Positions 44,901 to 55,399 are shown, counted from the first letter of the stretch. The stretch: 64,000 bases of DNA from Flaccisagitta enflata (GCA_965153355.1 OZ231127.1:45880001-45944000); one strand, 5' to 3'. Numbers and translations: made by a program. The notes: generated from the sequence alone by a model not told the origin.

Positions 44901-45977
44901 CAACTTTATCTCGATTGGTTTCATGTTTATCCCCTGCCTGAATTGGGCAGGGTCAGAAGAGTCAAAAATGTGACGGAACGAAAATAGAAGTTCTTTGAGT
45001 GGGTCCAAATGCTCTTGGGCCAAATCTTTGAAGTTGAATTCAGAAAAAAAAGATTCTTTATCTTTCCAGTAAGGACAATCATCTGCTTTTTTCCTTTCAG
45101 CCTCAATGTCGATATCTTCAAGAATTTCCATTTCAACATCGGGTCCATTTTTGTCATCCAATTTCAAGTCAAAGTCTATACCATCCCGGCGGCAACGGTC
45201 AAGAATATCATCACCCACCTTATTCTTCCCAACAAGTGATGAAAATGGCACAGGTGAGGAGGGAGGGGTGTATTGAGGATGATCAATGTCGGACGAAAAC
45301 GCGGGAGTGAAATTTTGGTTGGTTGGTAGGGTAGTAGGTTGGTTGGGATGGTTGGTAGGAGTGGTAGGTTGGTTGGGTTGGTTGGTAGGAGTGGTAGGTT
45401 GGTTGGGTTGGTTGGTAGGAGTGGTAGGGTTATTTACATTTGAAAATTCATCAGTGTCAATATTGCATACATCATATGGGGATGTGATACCATATTTACA
45501 GGTCATATCTTCACCAGACACCAGCTCTCTCCTTTCTATTTCCTCCAACAACTCCCTCAAATCATAACACTCGGCATCATATTGCTGTGAATCAGTTGAG
45601 TGACGAACCATTTCACCTAAGATGGTCAACGTTGACATAGTTTTGGCCTCAGTCAGATTATTTGCAACAGGGATCAATAGCGGGGTGTCGTGACCATTTG
45701 AAGCCTTTTCCCTACCATCTGGGAAGGAAAGAGATGGTATGTAAATGTGACCACAGTCAGCCGCATTCAGATATGAGCCATCATAAAGACTTAAGAAACT
45801 TTGCGCGTCAGCGAAGTAATTATCCACATACCCCTCCACTATAGTGATTGAATTTGGCTCAAGACGGTAATCCTGGAGTAGTCTAACCCAATTTCGACCA
45901 TGACAGTGGTGTTTATATGCTCTCCTGTAGCTAGAAACCGATGAGAGACGCCGACGTTTGTACTCAGAAATGGACAA
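41991..45977 (-). pseudogene. Pol copy 2: RT-RNase H-integrase, 1328 aa open
   Basis: Best preserved polyprotein. Residues about 190-225 carry a TPTNQPNQP decapeptide repeat. RT spans about 330-600 with catalytic FIDD near residue 530. RNase H starts at LWTDASS (about 680) and ends at ADPFSRL. Integrase has HIGQR (about 1053), VDVCGPW (about 1112), QCDNG (about 1176) and RAEKT (about 1210). An indel cluster near 42000 replaces the natural C-terminus by a short unrelated end. Its start follows the protease frame, which is shifted relative to it near 46030, so protease and RT are not continuous here. Confidence 0.85.
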
Positions 45978-46012
45978 AAATGGCGAAGATTTGGTAAAAA
46001 TAATGTCACTGC

Positions 46013-46423
46013 CTATATGAAAGAACTTTTTCCTGTTTCCAGCGACAGATGGTGCTCATCATTTTGGAGAATGTCGTTTCCAATAATAGCGTGGGGAACG
46101 TCGCAAACATAGAAGTAATCCTTCAACCCGCCGGGGTGAAAGTTCAATTCGAGTTCAACTTTGTGGGTGATAGCTGTGGTGCGATTTCCGTCGAAGCCCT
46201 TCACCACCAACGGTTCCTCCAACTCAATTAAAGGTAAACCAGCCACCATTTTAGGACTGACCGCGCTGACGTCAGCCCCAGAGTCACAGAACGCGGTAAA
46301 AAGTTTAGAGTTAGGCAAACAGGCCGTGACAAAGTATTTTTTTCCACCAATTTTTGTTGAAGATGAAATGTTCAAAGTCGGGCAATTAGATGACGAGTGA
46401 TGATTAGAGTTAGAATTGTCCAC
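46013..46423 (-). pseudogene. Aspartic protease, copy 2
   Basis: 136-residue frame with FCDSGADVSAVSP active site and VPHAIIGNDIL. It ends in a short out-of-frame tail because one C is missing near 46032 compared with copy 1, where the frame reads on toward SISEYKR. It lies between gag (ends 46540) and RT. Its frame is -1 relative to gag, so expression by ribosomal frameshifting is possible, but I did not identify a slippery site. Confidence 0.75.
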
Positions 46424-46539
46424 CCCACCCTTCTCTCCCCTCCTCCCTCCTCTGTCACCTCCACCTCACCCACCTCCTCTGAATTAGAAATTGTCTCCAC
46501 TTTATATTTTGCAGATTGGGCGTGGAGATTTGAACGTCG

Positions 46540-49458
46540 TCATTTATTCAAAGCTTCGTTCGGTGGAATCAAGTTGTTGTGTGAATTGGTGGACATGGCA
46601 GATAAAGTGGTCGGAAGATTCCAATTTTGGGCTGAGAGTGGCCCCGTCCATCCAGATGAAACAGGTTGGTTTGATTGGTTTTGCTTAATAGCTGCTTCCT
46701 GCACTTCATTTGCTGCTACAGTCACACCACCATCCTTACCACCACCACCACCACCACCAGCATTTCCACCTCCTCTTCCACCTCCACCTCCACTACCCCT
46801 AATCGCTCTTCCTCCTCTTCCTCCACCCCTACCACCTCCTTGCTGCTGCTGAGGCGGCTGCTGCGTTTGCTGCTGCTGCTGCTGTTGTTGCTCCTGCATC
46901 TGTTTCTGCATCTGCTTGCCAAGCTTCAGTTGCTCCTTCCTCTTCTGATTATTTCTTTGAGATTTAGTCAACTGGTCCTGCTGCTGCTGATTTTGCTGCT
47001 GATGTTGTTGCTGCTGCTGCTGTTGACCTTGCTGTTGCTGCTGTTTACCCGCCTTACCATTCCCCGACGCAGTAATGGCATTGATGTTAGCATTGTTGCT
47101 GGCATTCGATTTTTGGTTACTTTTCCCTTCCTTTTCATCTTGATCCCAACAAGTCATCATTTCATAAGTAGATTCCAAGGAGACCGCTTCTTCCAAAACC
47201 TCGTCCATGTCTTTTGTGGATAACCATTTTTGCAGAAGCGCCTTCTTCTTCTCACGATGGCGAATACCCCTGATGAAAAGCATGTTGTGCTCAAGTGGGT
47301 CCAAATTAACCAACCTGGCATCTTCTTTGAATTGCTTCCATGCCACTGCGATTTTGGCATCAGATGGGGTTGATCTGTTGATAAAGCGCTTGTAGGCGGC
47401 TTGACGTGAATTTGGGTAAACTTGCTCCTCAAACTCACGTAGGAACATTTCAAAAGAAGTAAAATAACTTTTCTTCACGGTTAATTCTTCAATGTAAGAA
47501 CAAAGCTCAGAATCACATTGCAATGTGAAGATGTTGACCAAAGTGTAAAGGGTTTCAGATGGAAAAGTAGCCTTGAAGCAATTCATTAATTCCTTCTTTT
47601 TTTTCAAATAGACATCAATTTTTTCCTGGGATTTAAACTCGGGTTTGACAAATTTGAGCAATTTTGCGATCAAATGAGTTTCAGGATGTCCGCCGCAAAC
47701 ATGTCCGTCTTGCTGATGAATAAGCTCAACACCCTCTACTTCCATTAGGCCTGGAGGACGTGGCTTACGCGGTTCTGGTGGTGGAGAATCGTCGCGAAGT
47801 TGCATGTGCGGCGGTGGCGCCATGGAGAGCGAATGGGGGCCAACAGAGACGTGCGTCGTGGTCGGCGCCGCTGGATCAACCGACGGCGAAATCGGCGCCG
47901 CTGGAGCAACCGGCGGCAAAATCGGCGCCGCTGGAGCAGGAAGAGGAGCATGATGAGGAGCAGTAGGCGAAGAGTGAGGAGCATGATGAGGAGCAGTAGG
48001 CGGCGAGTGAGGATGCGGGGGAAGATGCGAAGTAGGAGGATGCGAGTGAGGATGCGGGGGAAGATGCGATGAACGCGGAGACACGGGAGGAGGAAGTGTT
48101 TTCGGCAGGGTGACGGAGGCTGTTGCCCTCACCGGCGTCGTCGTATGCGTGGCAAAGTCGACGCGAGTAACAGGCGCGCCATAAGGTAAGGTGAAACCTT
48201 CATGGATGGTTGCTGGGATGGTCACACAAGAAACGAGATTTTTTAGCCGCCACTCATGGACGCTTTTATGATTTAGAATATCACGCTGAGTTTGAGTTAA
48301 TTCAGAAGAAATCTTTGGGCGCGATGGGGGACGAGTGGGGGTGGGGGTACGACACTGAGATGGCGTTGGATGGGGTGAATCCGGAATGTCGAAAGTAGAG
48401 ACTGCCGCACTTGGTTCTGGTGTAGGGCAGAGAGTAGATGTATCGCTAAACGAGTCAATTTCCACAGAACCGTTGGACGATGGAGATGCCGATGCACGTG
48501 CCGCCGACGACGCCGGATCAGGAGGAAGAGCGTCGTCTGCAGCCGCGGATGGAGGATGAACGTCCGTCGACGTCGGCGGGGGCGGAAGTGGAACGCCGAG
48601 CGCCAAAGCTGTCGGAGGAAAAGCGCCGGAAGTCGTTGCTGCCGGTCGAGAAGCGCCGGTAGCCGTCGCTGCCGGATCAGGGGCGCCGGAAGTCGTTGCT
48701 GTCGGATCAGGCGCGCCGGCGTAGTCCCATGAGAGATCGTCGCCGTTAACCACGCCTCCGCCGGATGTGTCGGCGGGTAGATGACGCAACACCACGCCTC
48801 TTAACGCTCCCAAATCCTCTGCCACGCCCATGACACCAGCTTCCTTCAACGCCGCCTCCAACCCTTTATGGACTTTTTCCCAATCATCAGGATCTGAAGA
48901 ATGCTCGTACATTGCATAATTAACTCTCATTTGCTCTAGTTTTGCCTTAATGGTCTCTTTGTGTGCTCTCTCTGTGTTAGCCTCACAAATCACCCTACTC
49001 AACGAATCTTGCAATTCCACCACCCTGACGTTGAAACTATTTTGATCATCCCTCACCCTTGTTTCAAGTACCAAAACTTGATTTTGCAACCCATTGATCT
49101 CAGTCGTCTGGACTTGTAACAAACGCTTGTACTCTTTTGTGTCAACTGATGCCTGTGCACCGTCTCTCAAAAGTAAGACATGGTCGGTCAGTCCGTCTCG
49201 TTGACGCTTAAGATCTTCAATGTACTCGTCAGTTGTTAGGGCTTTCCTATTACAACCTTTGACGTTACCGTTGGGGTGCTCATGTGACAGTTTAGTACAA
49301 GTTGAACAACGGTATGTGGTCGACATAGAATTGTTTCCGGTCAGGCTGTATGCTTCACCCGCTAAATCATCAATTTCCCTGATTAAAGTCTCAATCATTT
49401 CCTTTGGTGTCATCATTATCTCACCCCCTCCATCTCCACCACCACCACTCTCCGCCAT
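46540..49458 (-). CDS. Gag structural protein, 972 aa
   Basis: One uninterrupted frame from the ATG at 49458. An N-terminal Cys/His cluster (CSTCTKLSHEH, about residues 51-61) is followed by a predicted coiled coil (about 75-195). Next come a long Pro/Ala/Thr-rich region (about 255-575), a capsid-like helical domain (about 590-775), a glutamine-rich segment (about 800-870) and a Gly/Arg-rich segment with repeated GGGRGG (about 875-915). No CCHC zinc knuckle follows capsid, so the RGG-like tail may provide nucleic-acid binding. Assembles the element's particle, in the family. This is the only intact major sense gene in the provirus. Confidence 0.85.
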   Translation of the reverse strand: MAESGGGGDGGGEIMMTPKEMIETLIREIDDLAGEAYSLTGNNSMSTTYRCSTCTKLSHEHPNGNVKGCNRKALTTDEYIEDLKRQRDGLTDHVLLLRDGAQASVDTKEYKRLLQVQTTEINGLQNQVLVLETRVRDDQNSFNVRVVELQDSLSRVICEANTERAHKETIKAKLEQMRVNYAMYEHSSDPDDWEKVHKGLEAALKEAGVMGVAEDLGALRGVVLRHLPADTSGGGVVNGDDLSWDYAGAPDPTATTSGAPDPAATATGASRPAATTSGAFPPTALALGVPLPPPPTSTDVHPPSAAADDALPPDPASSAARASASPSSNGSVEIDSFSDTSTLCPTPEPSAAVSTFDIPDSPHPTPSQCRTPTPTRPPSRPKISSELTQTQRDILNHKSVHEWRLKNLVSCVTIPATIHEGFTLPYGAPVTRVDFATHTTTPVRATASVTLPKTLPPPVSPRSSHLPPHPHSHPPTSHLPPHPHSPPTAPHHAPHSSPTAPHHAPLPAPAAPILPPVAPAAPISPSVDPAAPTTTHVSVGPHSLSMAPPPHMQLRDDSPPPEPRKPRPPGLMEVEGVELIHQQDGHVCGGHPETHLIAKLLKFVKPEFKSQEKIDVYLKKKKELMNCFKATFPSETLYTLVNIFTLQCDSELCSYIEELTVKKSYFTSFEMFLREFEEQVYPNSRQAAYKRFINRSTPSDAKIAVAWKQFKEDARLVNLDPLEHNMLFIRGIRHREKKKALLQKWLSTKDMDEVLEEAVSLESTYEMMTCWDQDEKEGKSNQKSNASNNANINAITASGNGKAGKQQQQQGQQQQQQQHQQQNQQQQDQLTKSQRNNQKRKEQLKLGKQMQKQMQEQQQQQQQQTQQPPQQQQGGGRGGGRGGRAIRGSGGGGGRGGGNAGGGGGGGKDGGVTVAANEVQEAAIKQNQSNQPVSSGWTGPLSAQNWNLPTTLSAMSTNSHNNLIPPNEALNK

Positions 49459-50030
49459 TGTTTTTGTTGGAGATGGGATGAGTCGAGATGAGATGAATTA
49501 GAGATGAATCGTGTTGACAGTTGTATCCAGACGACCGAAAAAAAAAAGATGATAGATCTCTTTAATTTAAGGCAGCATCGTAATGTTATCCCCGGATAAC
49601 ATATACAATAAGCTTCACCCACCTGGAAGGAAGTATGAAGGAGTAGAGGTGGGAATGATGACGTAGACAGATGGAGTTACAGATGGATATCCAGATGGTG
49701 TTACAGATAGGAGAGTAATCCGTTTAGAAGGGTCGATGAATTATTTTGGAGATAACGCAAAACTAATCCATTCATGCGTGAGGGTTAATGAATTATTTTT
49801 GAGAAGGCGCAAAACTAATCCATTGTTAGTGAAAATGATGGTTCGATTGTTTATGTAATGTTTGTTGTTGTTTACAATTTCAATCGCAAGACACTACTGC
49901 CTGTCATCCCTAGGGAATCGGGCGGTCTTATTTTCATTTTCAAGTTGTGAGACGAGAGAAAAAGGAGTCCAAAAAAGTTTTAATTTTTGATGAGATTTTC
50001 ATGTAAAAATTAAAGGCGCGTGACAAAAGA
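49459..50030 (-). other. Gag leader region
   Basis: About 570 bases between the primer-binding site and the gag start codon, without a long frame. It would hold the packaging signal. Two near copies of GGGTTAATGAATTATTTT-like sequence occur around 49735 and 49785. Confidence 0.5.
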
Positions 50031-50048
50031 ATGCCACTGTTGTCGCCA
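50031..50048 (-). promoter_or_regulatory. tRNA primer-binding site
   Basis: Reading on minus, TGGCGACAACAGTGGCAT follows the LTR directly. It begins TGG, complementary to a tRNA CCA end, with no spacer. This fixes the right LTR as the 5' LTR and the minus strand as sense, in agreement with gag-pol. I have not matched it to a specific tRNA. Confidence 0.75.
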
Positions 50049-50297
50049 AGTAACGAATGATCATCCGAATGATGATCATCCGTTCTGGCTGAATATCTGT
50101 CTCTGATCAATTTCTGAGCTTCTTAATTATCATTATCATTAAGAGAGAAAGAGAAAGAAACTGAGCTAAAAGAAAGAGGCTATATTCGAGACTGAAGAGA
50201 AAATTGGATCGCAGTCGAGCAATTGCAAAAAGCGAGAGGCAGAGAGAATTTGATAATAATAATAAAATCAAAGGTCAGAACCGGGCGGTTCATGACT
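50049..50297 (-). repeat. 5' LTR (right end of the provirus)
   Basis: 249 bp, identical by eye to 24847-25095, which implies recent integration or gene conversion. The outer edge (50297) meets a (GT)n run. It should hold the sense promoter, and the sense strand has a TTTATTATTATTATC stretch that could include a TATA-like element. Confidence 0.9.
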
Positions 50298-50402
50298 GTG
50301 TGTGTGTGTGTGTGTGTGTGTCTGGGAAAGGGGTTGGGGTGAGGCTGGGGGATAGCTGCCCCTGCCCACTTGTCCACAATGATATTGTGACCCCGCGTTA
50401 CT
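50298..50402 (+). repeat. Family B repeat, right half (interrupted)
   Basis: (GT)n, then GGGAAAGGGGTTGGGGTGAG, CCCCTGCCCACTTGTCCACA and GATATTGTGACCCCGCGTTA. It is the missing second half of the family B copy that begins at 24697. Confidence 0.75.
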
Positions 50403-50570
50403 TCTTAAAAAAATGAGCCACCCTCAGGTGCTGCACAATCATTTATCTCGCGTATTCAAGTTTTTTTTTTTGTTTTTTTTATGCACCATGGGACCTATGA
50501 CTTCAACATTTATGACTCTGTTTGACACGAATTCTGTGCAAATCTTTATTTTATCTTTTATGAGTTGGTA

Positions 50571-51567
50571 CAGGGTGTTTCACGCGTATTGACCGATTAA
50601 GAATCGACATAACTTTTCTGCTATAAAAGTTAATCAAGTTCTGAAAAAAGGTCTGAATAGATCTTGAAGTGCAGTTTTTTTATGTCACCAATTTTTTATA
50701 TCCACTGTTTTAAATATGGCCGCTATGTAAGTCTGAAGAAAACAACAATATTCAGCCTGAATCTTTAATCAGGATAATTATTGAAAGAAAAACAGCGAAC
50801 TACTTATTTGTTAGTGTTTCACATACAAGCTATGAGAAAAGCATAGCAAAATCCATGACCATTTTGAAGCCCTGCAAAAGATCTTTCATATGAGACCTTG
50901 CTCGTTGTCCTATCTCTATCCGTTTAGAAATGGCATTAGAACAAAGACCGGTGGTCAAGAACTTGGAGATTCAGTATTACCTGATTTTCATGGGTTATCT
51001 TTGTTGTAACATAGAAATTGAGTAAATTGAGTTAGAAATTTGTTCTTGGTGCCATTAGGAAGAAAATTTAAAGCTCTATAATTTGCTCATAGATATCGAG
51101 TAGCAAACACAATCCTAAGTTGCATAATTAACAAAAACAGAAAGAATAAAATATCTCATTGATAAAAAAAATTGAAATGAGCATTTTTTTTTTGTCAGGG
51201 ATTTTTTTCTTTAATCCTATGCCATTTCTAAATGAATGAAGCTACAACGTCCAACAATGTCGCATTTTGAAGATTTTTTGCAGAGCTTTGAAACGGTCAT
51301 AGATTTTCTGTGGTCCAGACCTATAGTTAAACAGAAACTAGTAAAAGGAGTTGTCCATTTTTTTTCTACCAAGGTTAGTTGACTTGATAATGTTGTTTTC
51401 TTTAAATTCCCGTAGCTCCCAAACCAGAAAATGCAAATACAAAAAATTGGTGACATAAAAAAACTGCACTTCAAGATCTATTCAGACCTTTTTTCAGAAT
51501 TGGATTAGCGTTTCTAGAAGAAAAGATATGTCGATTCTTAATCGGTCAATACGTGTGAAACACCCTG
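50571..51567. mobile_element. 1-kb foldback element CAGGGTGTTTCAC, TA duplication
   Basis: Left end CAGGGTGTTTCACGCGTATT pairs with right end AATACGTGTGAAACACCCTG, flanked by TA (50569-50570, 51568-51569). Long arms share ATCTTGAAGTGCAG/CTGCACTTCAAGAT. Inner regions pair more weakly. No transposase frame. It shares its outer 13 bp with 20608-21154. Confidence 0.85.
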
Positions 51568-51931
51568 TAAAAGATACTGGAAGCAGTTTTGTATGAGCAG
51601 CACAATCATTTTTTTTCCTTTTGTAAAAAAGCTTCAAAATTACAGTCCCCGACTGGGGACTGTAATTTTTTAAGCTTTCTCGTTGCGTAAACGCAACTCG
51701 AGAAGATACACTACAAGACAGCAATTTCAAGAAGAAAAAAAATATTGTTTTAGTGATGACAAAACTTGAAAATGATAACAATAATGGATGATGATGATGA
51801 CAACAAGGAATGATAATGACAACCAATATCTAAGGAAAAAATGTTTAAAAAATTTTTTAAAACAAAAAATTTCAAAAAAAAAAAAATTTCAAAAAAAAAT
51901 TTTTTTTTTAAAATTCATAAAAAAAAATCTA

Positions 51932-52140
51932 GTAGTTGAAGATGATGACAGTAGTTGAAGATGATGACAGTAGTTGAACATGATGACAGTAGTTGAAGAT
52001 GATGACAGTAGTTGAAGATGATGACAGTAGTTGAAGATGATGACAGTAGTTGAAGATGATGACAATAGTTGAAGATGATGATAGTAGTTGAAGATGATGA
52101 CAGTGGTTGAAGATGATGACAGTAGTTGAAGATGATGACA
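51932..52140 (+). repeat. 19-bp minisatellite, second locus
   Basis: About 11 units of TAGTTGAAGATGATGACAG, more uniform than at 10083-10630. The array resumes after the nested MITE at 52431. Confidence 0.9.
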
Positions 52141-52430
52141 CACCTCGTAATCTTGGGTAAGATTAAACCCCAGGGTTGCTTGGGGTTGCTCAGGGTTGCT
52201 CGGGGTTGCATTGTTAGAAACAATAACAAATAGCAGTATCAACCCTGAGTAACCCCCGAGCAACCCAAGCTCGGGGTTTGCTCGGGGTTTGCTTGGGGTT
52301 GCTTGGGGTTGAATTGCTAGAAACAATGACAAATAATAGCATCAACTCCGAGCAAACCCAAGCAAAACCCAAGCAATTCCAGCAATCCCGGGGTTTAATC
52401 TTACTATATAACGCTACAGATTACCTGGTG
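52141..52430. mobile_element. MITE with CACC ends and 5-bp duplication TGACA
   Basis: Starts CACCTCGTAATCT and ends, inverted, CACCAGGTAATCTGTAGCG. TGACA flanks both sides (52136-52140, 52431-52435). The interior has repeated GGGGTTGCT words and their complement, giving a foldback. The AATCTGTAG word is shared with the ends of 15717-16198, so both may belong to one superfamily. Confidence 0.75.
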
Positions 52431-53699
52431 TGACAGAAGTTGAAGATGATGACAGTAGTTGAAGATGATGACAGTAGTTGAAGATGAATCTTGAAATCCA
52501 TGATGGCAAACCTAAAGAAAAATCAGAATGTAATAAATGAGCAAGTAAAAGAACTCCAATCCTCTATATAAATTTAAGTCCTAGTAACATATTACTACAT
52601 TAATAAGCTAACATCTCATCTCGCTTTTTCTGTCGTAAATATTTGGCTAAATTAAGCTGCATTTTCGATGTCAAATCCTTTTACTTTCTTGGTTGTATTT
52701 TGTAATAGGTTTGTAAAAAATGTCTCAGCATTAATTTGCGCAAATGTCTATACTTTTCTTAAGGCTAGGGAAGCTTATTTTTTAATGACGGATAAAAATT
52801 GAGCCTTGTATCTGGGTACCACTTCTTTGTTATTGTTGTTTCCAAGAATTTACGACAGTTTTTCTCTGATGTTATAAACCAGACTTCAGATTTAATTCGA
52901 ATTTTGCAGGGGCAGCTCAATTAATATCCTTTACTTGTATACCAAATTAAAAAAAATTCACATAACTTTGCTACCCTTTGCCTATGTAAATTGCTTAAGT
53001 CATAGTAACATATTACTACATAAATAAGCTAAAATCTCATAAACCAGACTTCAGATTTAATTTGAATTTTGCAGGGGTTAGTTATTTACTACAGTCTACT
53101 TGTGTACCAAATTAGAAAAAAATTCACATACCTTTACTACCCTTTGGCTTTGTAAATTGCCTAAGTCCTAGCAACATACTACTACATAAATAAGCTAATA
53201 TCTCAGGAACCAGACCTCAGATTTAATTTGAATTTTGCAGGGGTTGTTTATTTACTACCCTCTGCTTGTATACCAAATTAAAAAAAAATTCATAAACCTT
53301 TGCTACCCTCTACCTATGTGATGTGTGCAACAATTCATCCTATATAAAATTCATACAATTATCCAAATAAGAAACATTAAACTTTAAAGAAAATCTGAAA
53401 AAATATGGACATTTATATAGTGTAAGCTTCCATTACATACACATACCTAAAATATGTAAACCACCGAAGTCCCAGCTAAATATTACTACAAAAGTAATAA
53501 GCAAAGGTTAGTAAAAGTTAATGAATTTTTCTGAAAATTGGTACACAAGCTCCCATTGACATAAAAATAACACTGGTAAAGTTTCATGAACTTCTGAGGT
53601 CTGTTTCAAAAGATATGAGAAGGTTTTTAACAAACAACAGACAACACATCACTGCTATCACATAGTCACCGACGAAAACTGTTTGTCAGGGACAAAAAA
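52431..53699. other. Right part of family H element, non-coding
   Basis: Holds the end of the minisatellite, unique sequence at 52560-52860, tandem AT-rich units and the terminal hairpin. No gene. Confidence 0.5.
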
Positions 53700-53911
53700 A
53701 GGCCGGATACACAGCTTCCCTAGTCGCATGCGAGTGGGCAGGAGCAGTGCTGGAGAAGGTCACTAGGGCATTTGGGCATTTGAGCATTTGGGCATTTAGC
53801 TCAAAAAGCTCAAAAACGCCAAAAGTTAAAGAGGACCAACTGACTGATTGACCAATCAACCGACCGATGGACCAACATAGCTGGTGGAGTCGCGTAGCAT
53901 GAGACTAAAAA
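53700..53911 (-). repeat. Family A dispersed repeat
   Basis: GGCCGGATACACAGCTTCCC, CGAGTGGGCAGGAGCAGTG, tandem GGGCATTTGAGCATTT words, GACCAACTGACTGATTGACC and end GTCGCGTAGCATGAGACTA. It abuts the terminal hairpin of the family H element. Confidence 0.7.
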
Positions 53912-53944
53912 CTGACAAGCGAACCAAATTCAACTAGGCTACCA

Positions 53945-53947
<3 letters not shown>

Positions 53948-53997
<50 letters not shown>

Positions 53998-54018
53998 AAC
54001 AACAACAACAACAACAAT

Positions 54019-54052
<34 letters not shown>

Positions 54053-54056
54053 TCCA
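53948..54056 (+). repeat. (CT)n followed by (CAA)n
   Basis: About 46 bases of CT repeats to about 53994, then CAA repeats to 54052. Confidence 0.95.
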
Positions 54057-54296
54057 AGCACCTCGCAACACCGAAGACGCTGTCTCGCCTTGGCTTGAAT
54101 AGATTACTGCAAAGGTGAGAAATGAAAAAGTTAGTATATGTTGACGAGTGGACGCCGCGGATGCTGCCGTATTTCAGAAGTGCTCCCCTTCATTTCATGT
54201 CCCCACGATGACGCGGTGACGTGGCGAAGATGACGAGAAAAGCTTTCTGAAGATGGATTCCTAAAAGGCAACTTGGATAACAACAACAACAACAGC

Positions 54297-54327
<31 letters not shown>

Positions 54328-54485
54328 GCAGCCAGCTGGGGACAAACAGGAGCTTCTCTACAGGTGGGCAGAATATGCGCTTTAGTGTATGTTGTCGGGC
54401 CAACGGCAACAGATTCACTGCGCTCATCCATTCTCCAATTCTTCCTTCTTCCGGTTGGAGTGCCTGGCGCAAATCAACACGAGTC

Positions 54486-54542
<57 letters not shown>

Positions 54543-55270
54543 CGACGACGACGACAACAGCGACGACAACGGCGACGACAACGGCGACGACAACGGCGAC
54601 GACAATGGCGACGACAATGGCGACGACAATGGCGACGACAACGGCAACAACATTGGCGACGACAATAACCGAGAATAGCGACAAGGACGAAGGACTACGG
54701 CGCCGTCTGCGCATGCACCCAACATACCTGTCTGTCTGTCTGCCTATCTGAGTCCCACAGCCTCTCGTATCCGCAAATCTCTCTCCGTCCATATGCCCCT
54801 AATGTGTCTGTCTCCCCTCTGTGTCTGCCCCCTTGTGACTGCCCCCCCTTTGTGTCTGCCCCCCCTCTTTCCCCCGCCATATCGACATAGCGCCAGCCAA
54901 CGTGGCAGTCAAAAGCAACCAGGGGATAAAAACAAAAGTCTACACAATAGATGGGGAAAAGTGGCGATTACTCCGAACCCCACTGAAAACAACAACAACA
55001 ACAACAACAATAACAACAACGATGACGTTCCAATACTGGGAAGATAAAAGATTCGAACAAAAGGCTAATCGAGGAAGAGCGCAACAAATGAATGATCGCA
55101 GCAGAAAAAAAAAAAAAAACTGAATAACGACAAATACAATACTATATCTGCATGTCCGTGAGATCAATTGGTCGATCGTCTGTTCGTAACGGGTGGGGTG
55201 AAAACAATGAAAAATGAAAAACGCCATCTGCCTTAGACATGAACTATGTCTCGTGCATGTATTAAACCAT
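54057..55270. other. Gene-free region with (CAA)n and (GACAACGGC)n tracts
   Basis: CAA/ACA tracts at about 54272-54329, 54487-54540 and 54985-55020, and a GACGACAACGGC array at 54541-54670. Frames through these give poly-Asn, Gln, Thr, Leu or Val. No flanking domain supports a host gene, though an expressed poly-Q exon cannot be excluded from sequence alone. Confidence 0.5.
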
Positions 55271-55277
55271 TCATTCC

Positions 55278-55282
<5 letters not shown>

Positions 55283-55319
<37 letters not shown>

Positions 55320-55345
55320 TTCTCTCTCTCTGTCTCTCCCTCCCT
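55283..55345 (+). repeat. (CT)n microsatellite
   Basis: CT dinucleotide run with a few interruptions near 55314-55345. Confidence 0.95.
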
Positions 55346-55399
55346 CTCTCTCCCTTCAATTCAACTAATGACCTCTGGCCCCTGCCCATTGATGATTTT

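Larger units (their letters stand above)
24847..50297 (-). mobile_element. Composite 25.45-kb LTR retroelement (Ty3/gypsy-like with BEL/Pao segment)
   Basis: Identical 249-bp LTRs bound the unit, and (TG)n abuts both outer edges as expected for a target duplication in a microsatellite. Sense genes are on the minus strand. In transcription order: LTR, primer-binding site, gag, protease, RT-RNase H-integrase, antisense genes (truncated), BEL/Pao segment, gag C-terminus, protease, pol, antisense genes (complete), LTR. The repeated 8.2-kb blocks are 26306-34534 and 39592-47820. A fixed order of protease, RT, RNase H and integrase places pol in the Ty3/gypsy (Metaviridae) type. A misassembly of two proviruses is the main alternative. 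Confidence 0.8.
51629..53697 (+). mobile_element. Family H element, copy 2
   Basis: Starts with a strong hairpin (51629-51677; arms with AAGCTTCAAAATTACAG and CTGTAATTTTTTAAGCTT), then GTTGCGTAAACGCAAC. A-rich spacer, 19-bp minisatellite (51932-52140 and 52430-52490), tandem TTTTGCAGGGG units (near 52910, 53075 and 53235) and terminal AGTCACCGACGAAAACTG hairpin follow. It is collinear with 9953-11892 and is interrupted by a MITE at 52141-52430. Confidence 0.65.

Noticed and set aside
46675-47223. 182-residue plus-strand frame opposite gypsy gag
   Set aside because: It is a shadow of the Q-rich and G-rich gag segments, with no motif of its own.
54273-54792. Poly-Gln, poly-Asn and poly-Val frames
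   Set aside because: They arise from (CAA)n and (GACAACGGC)n arrays, with no adjacent conserved exon.
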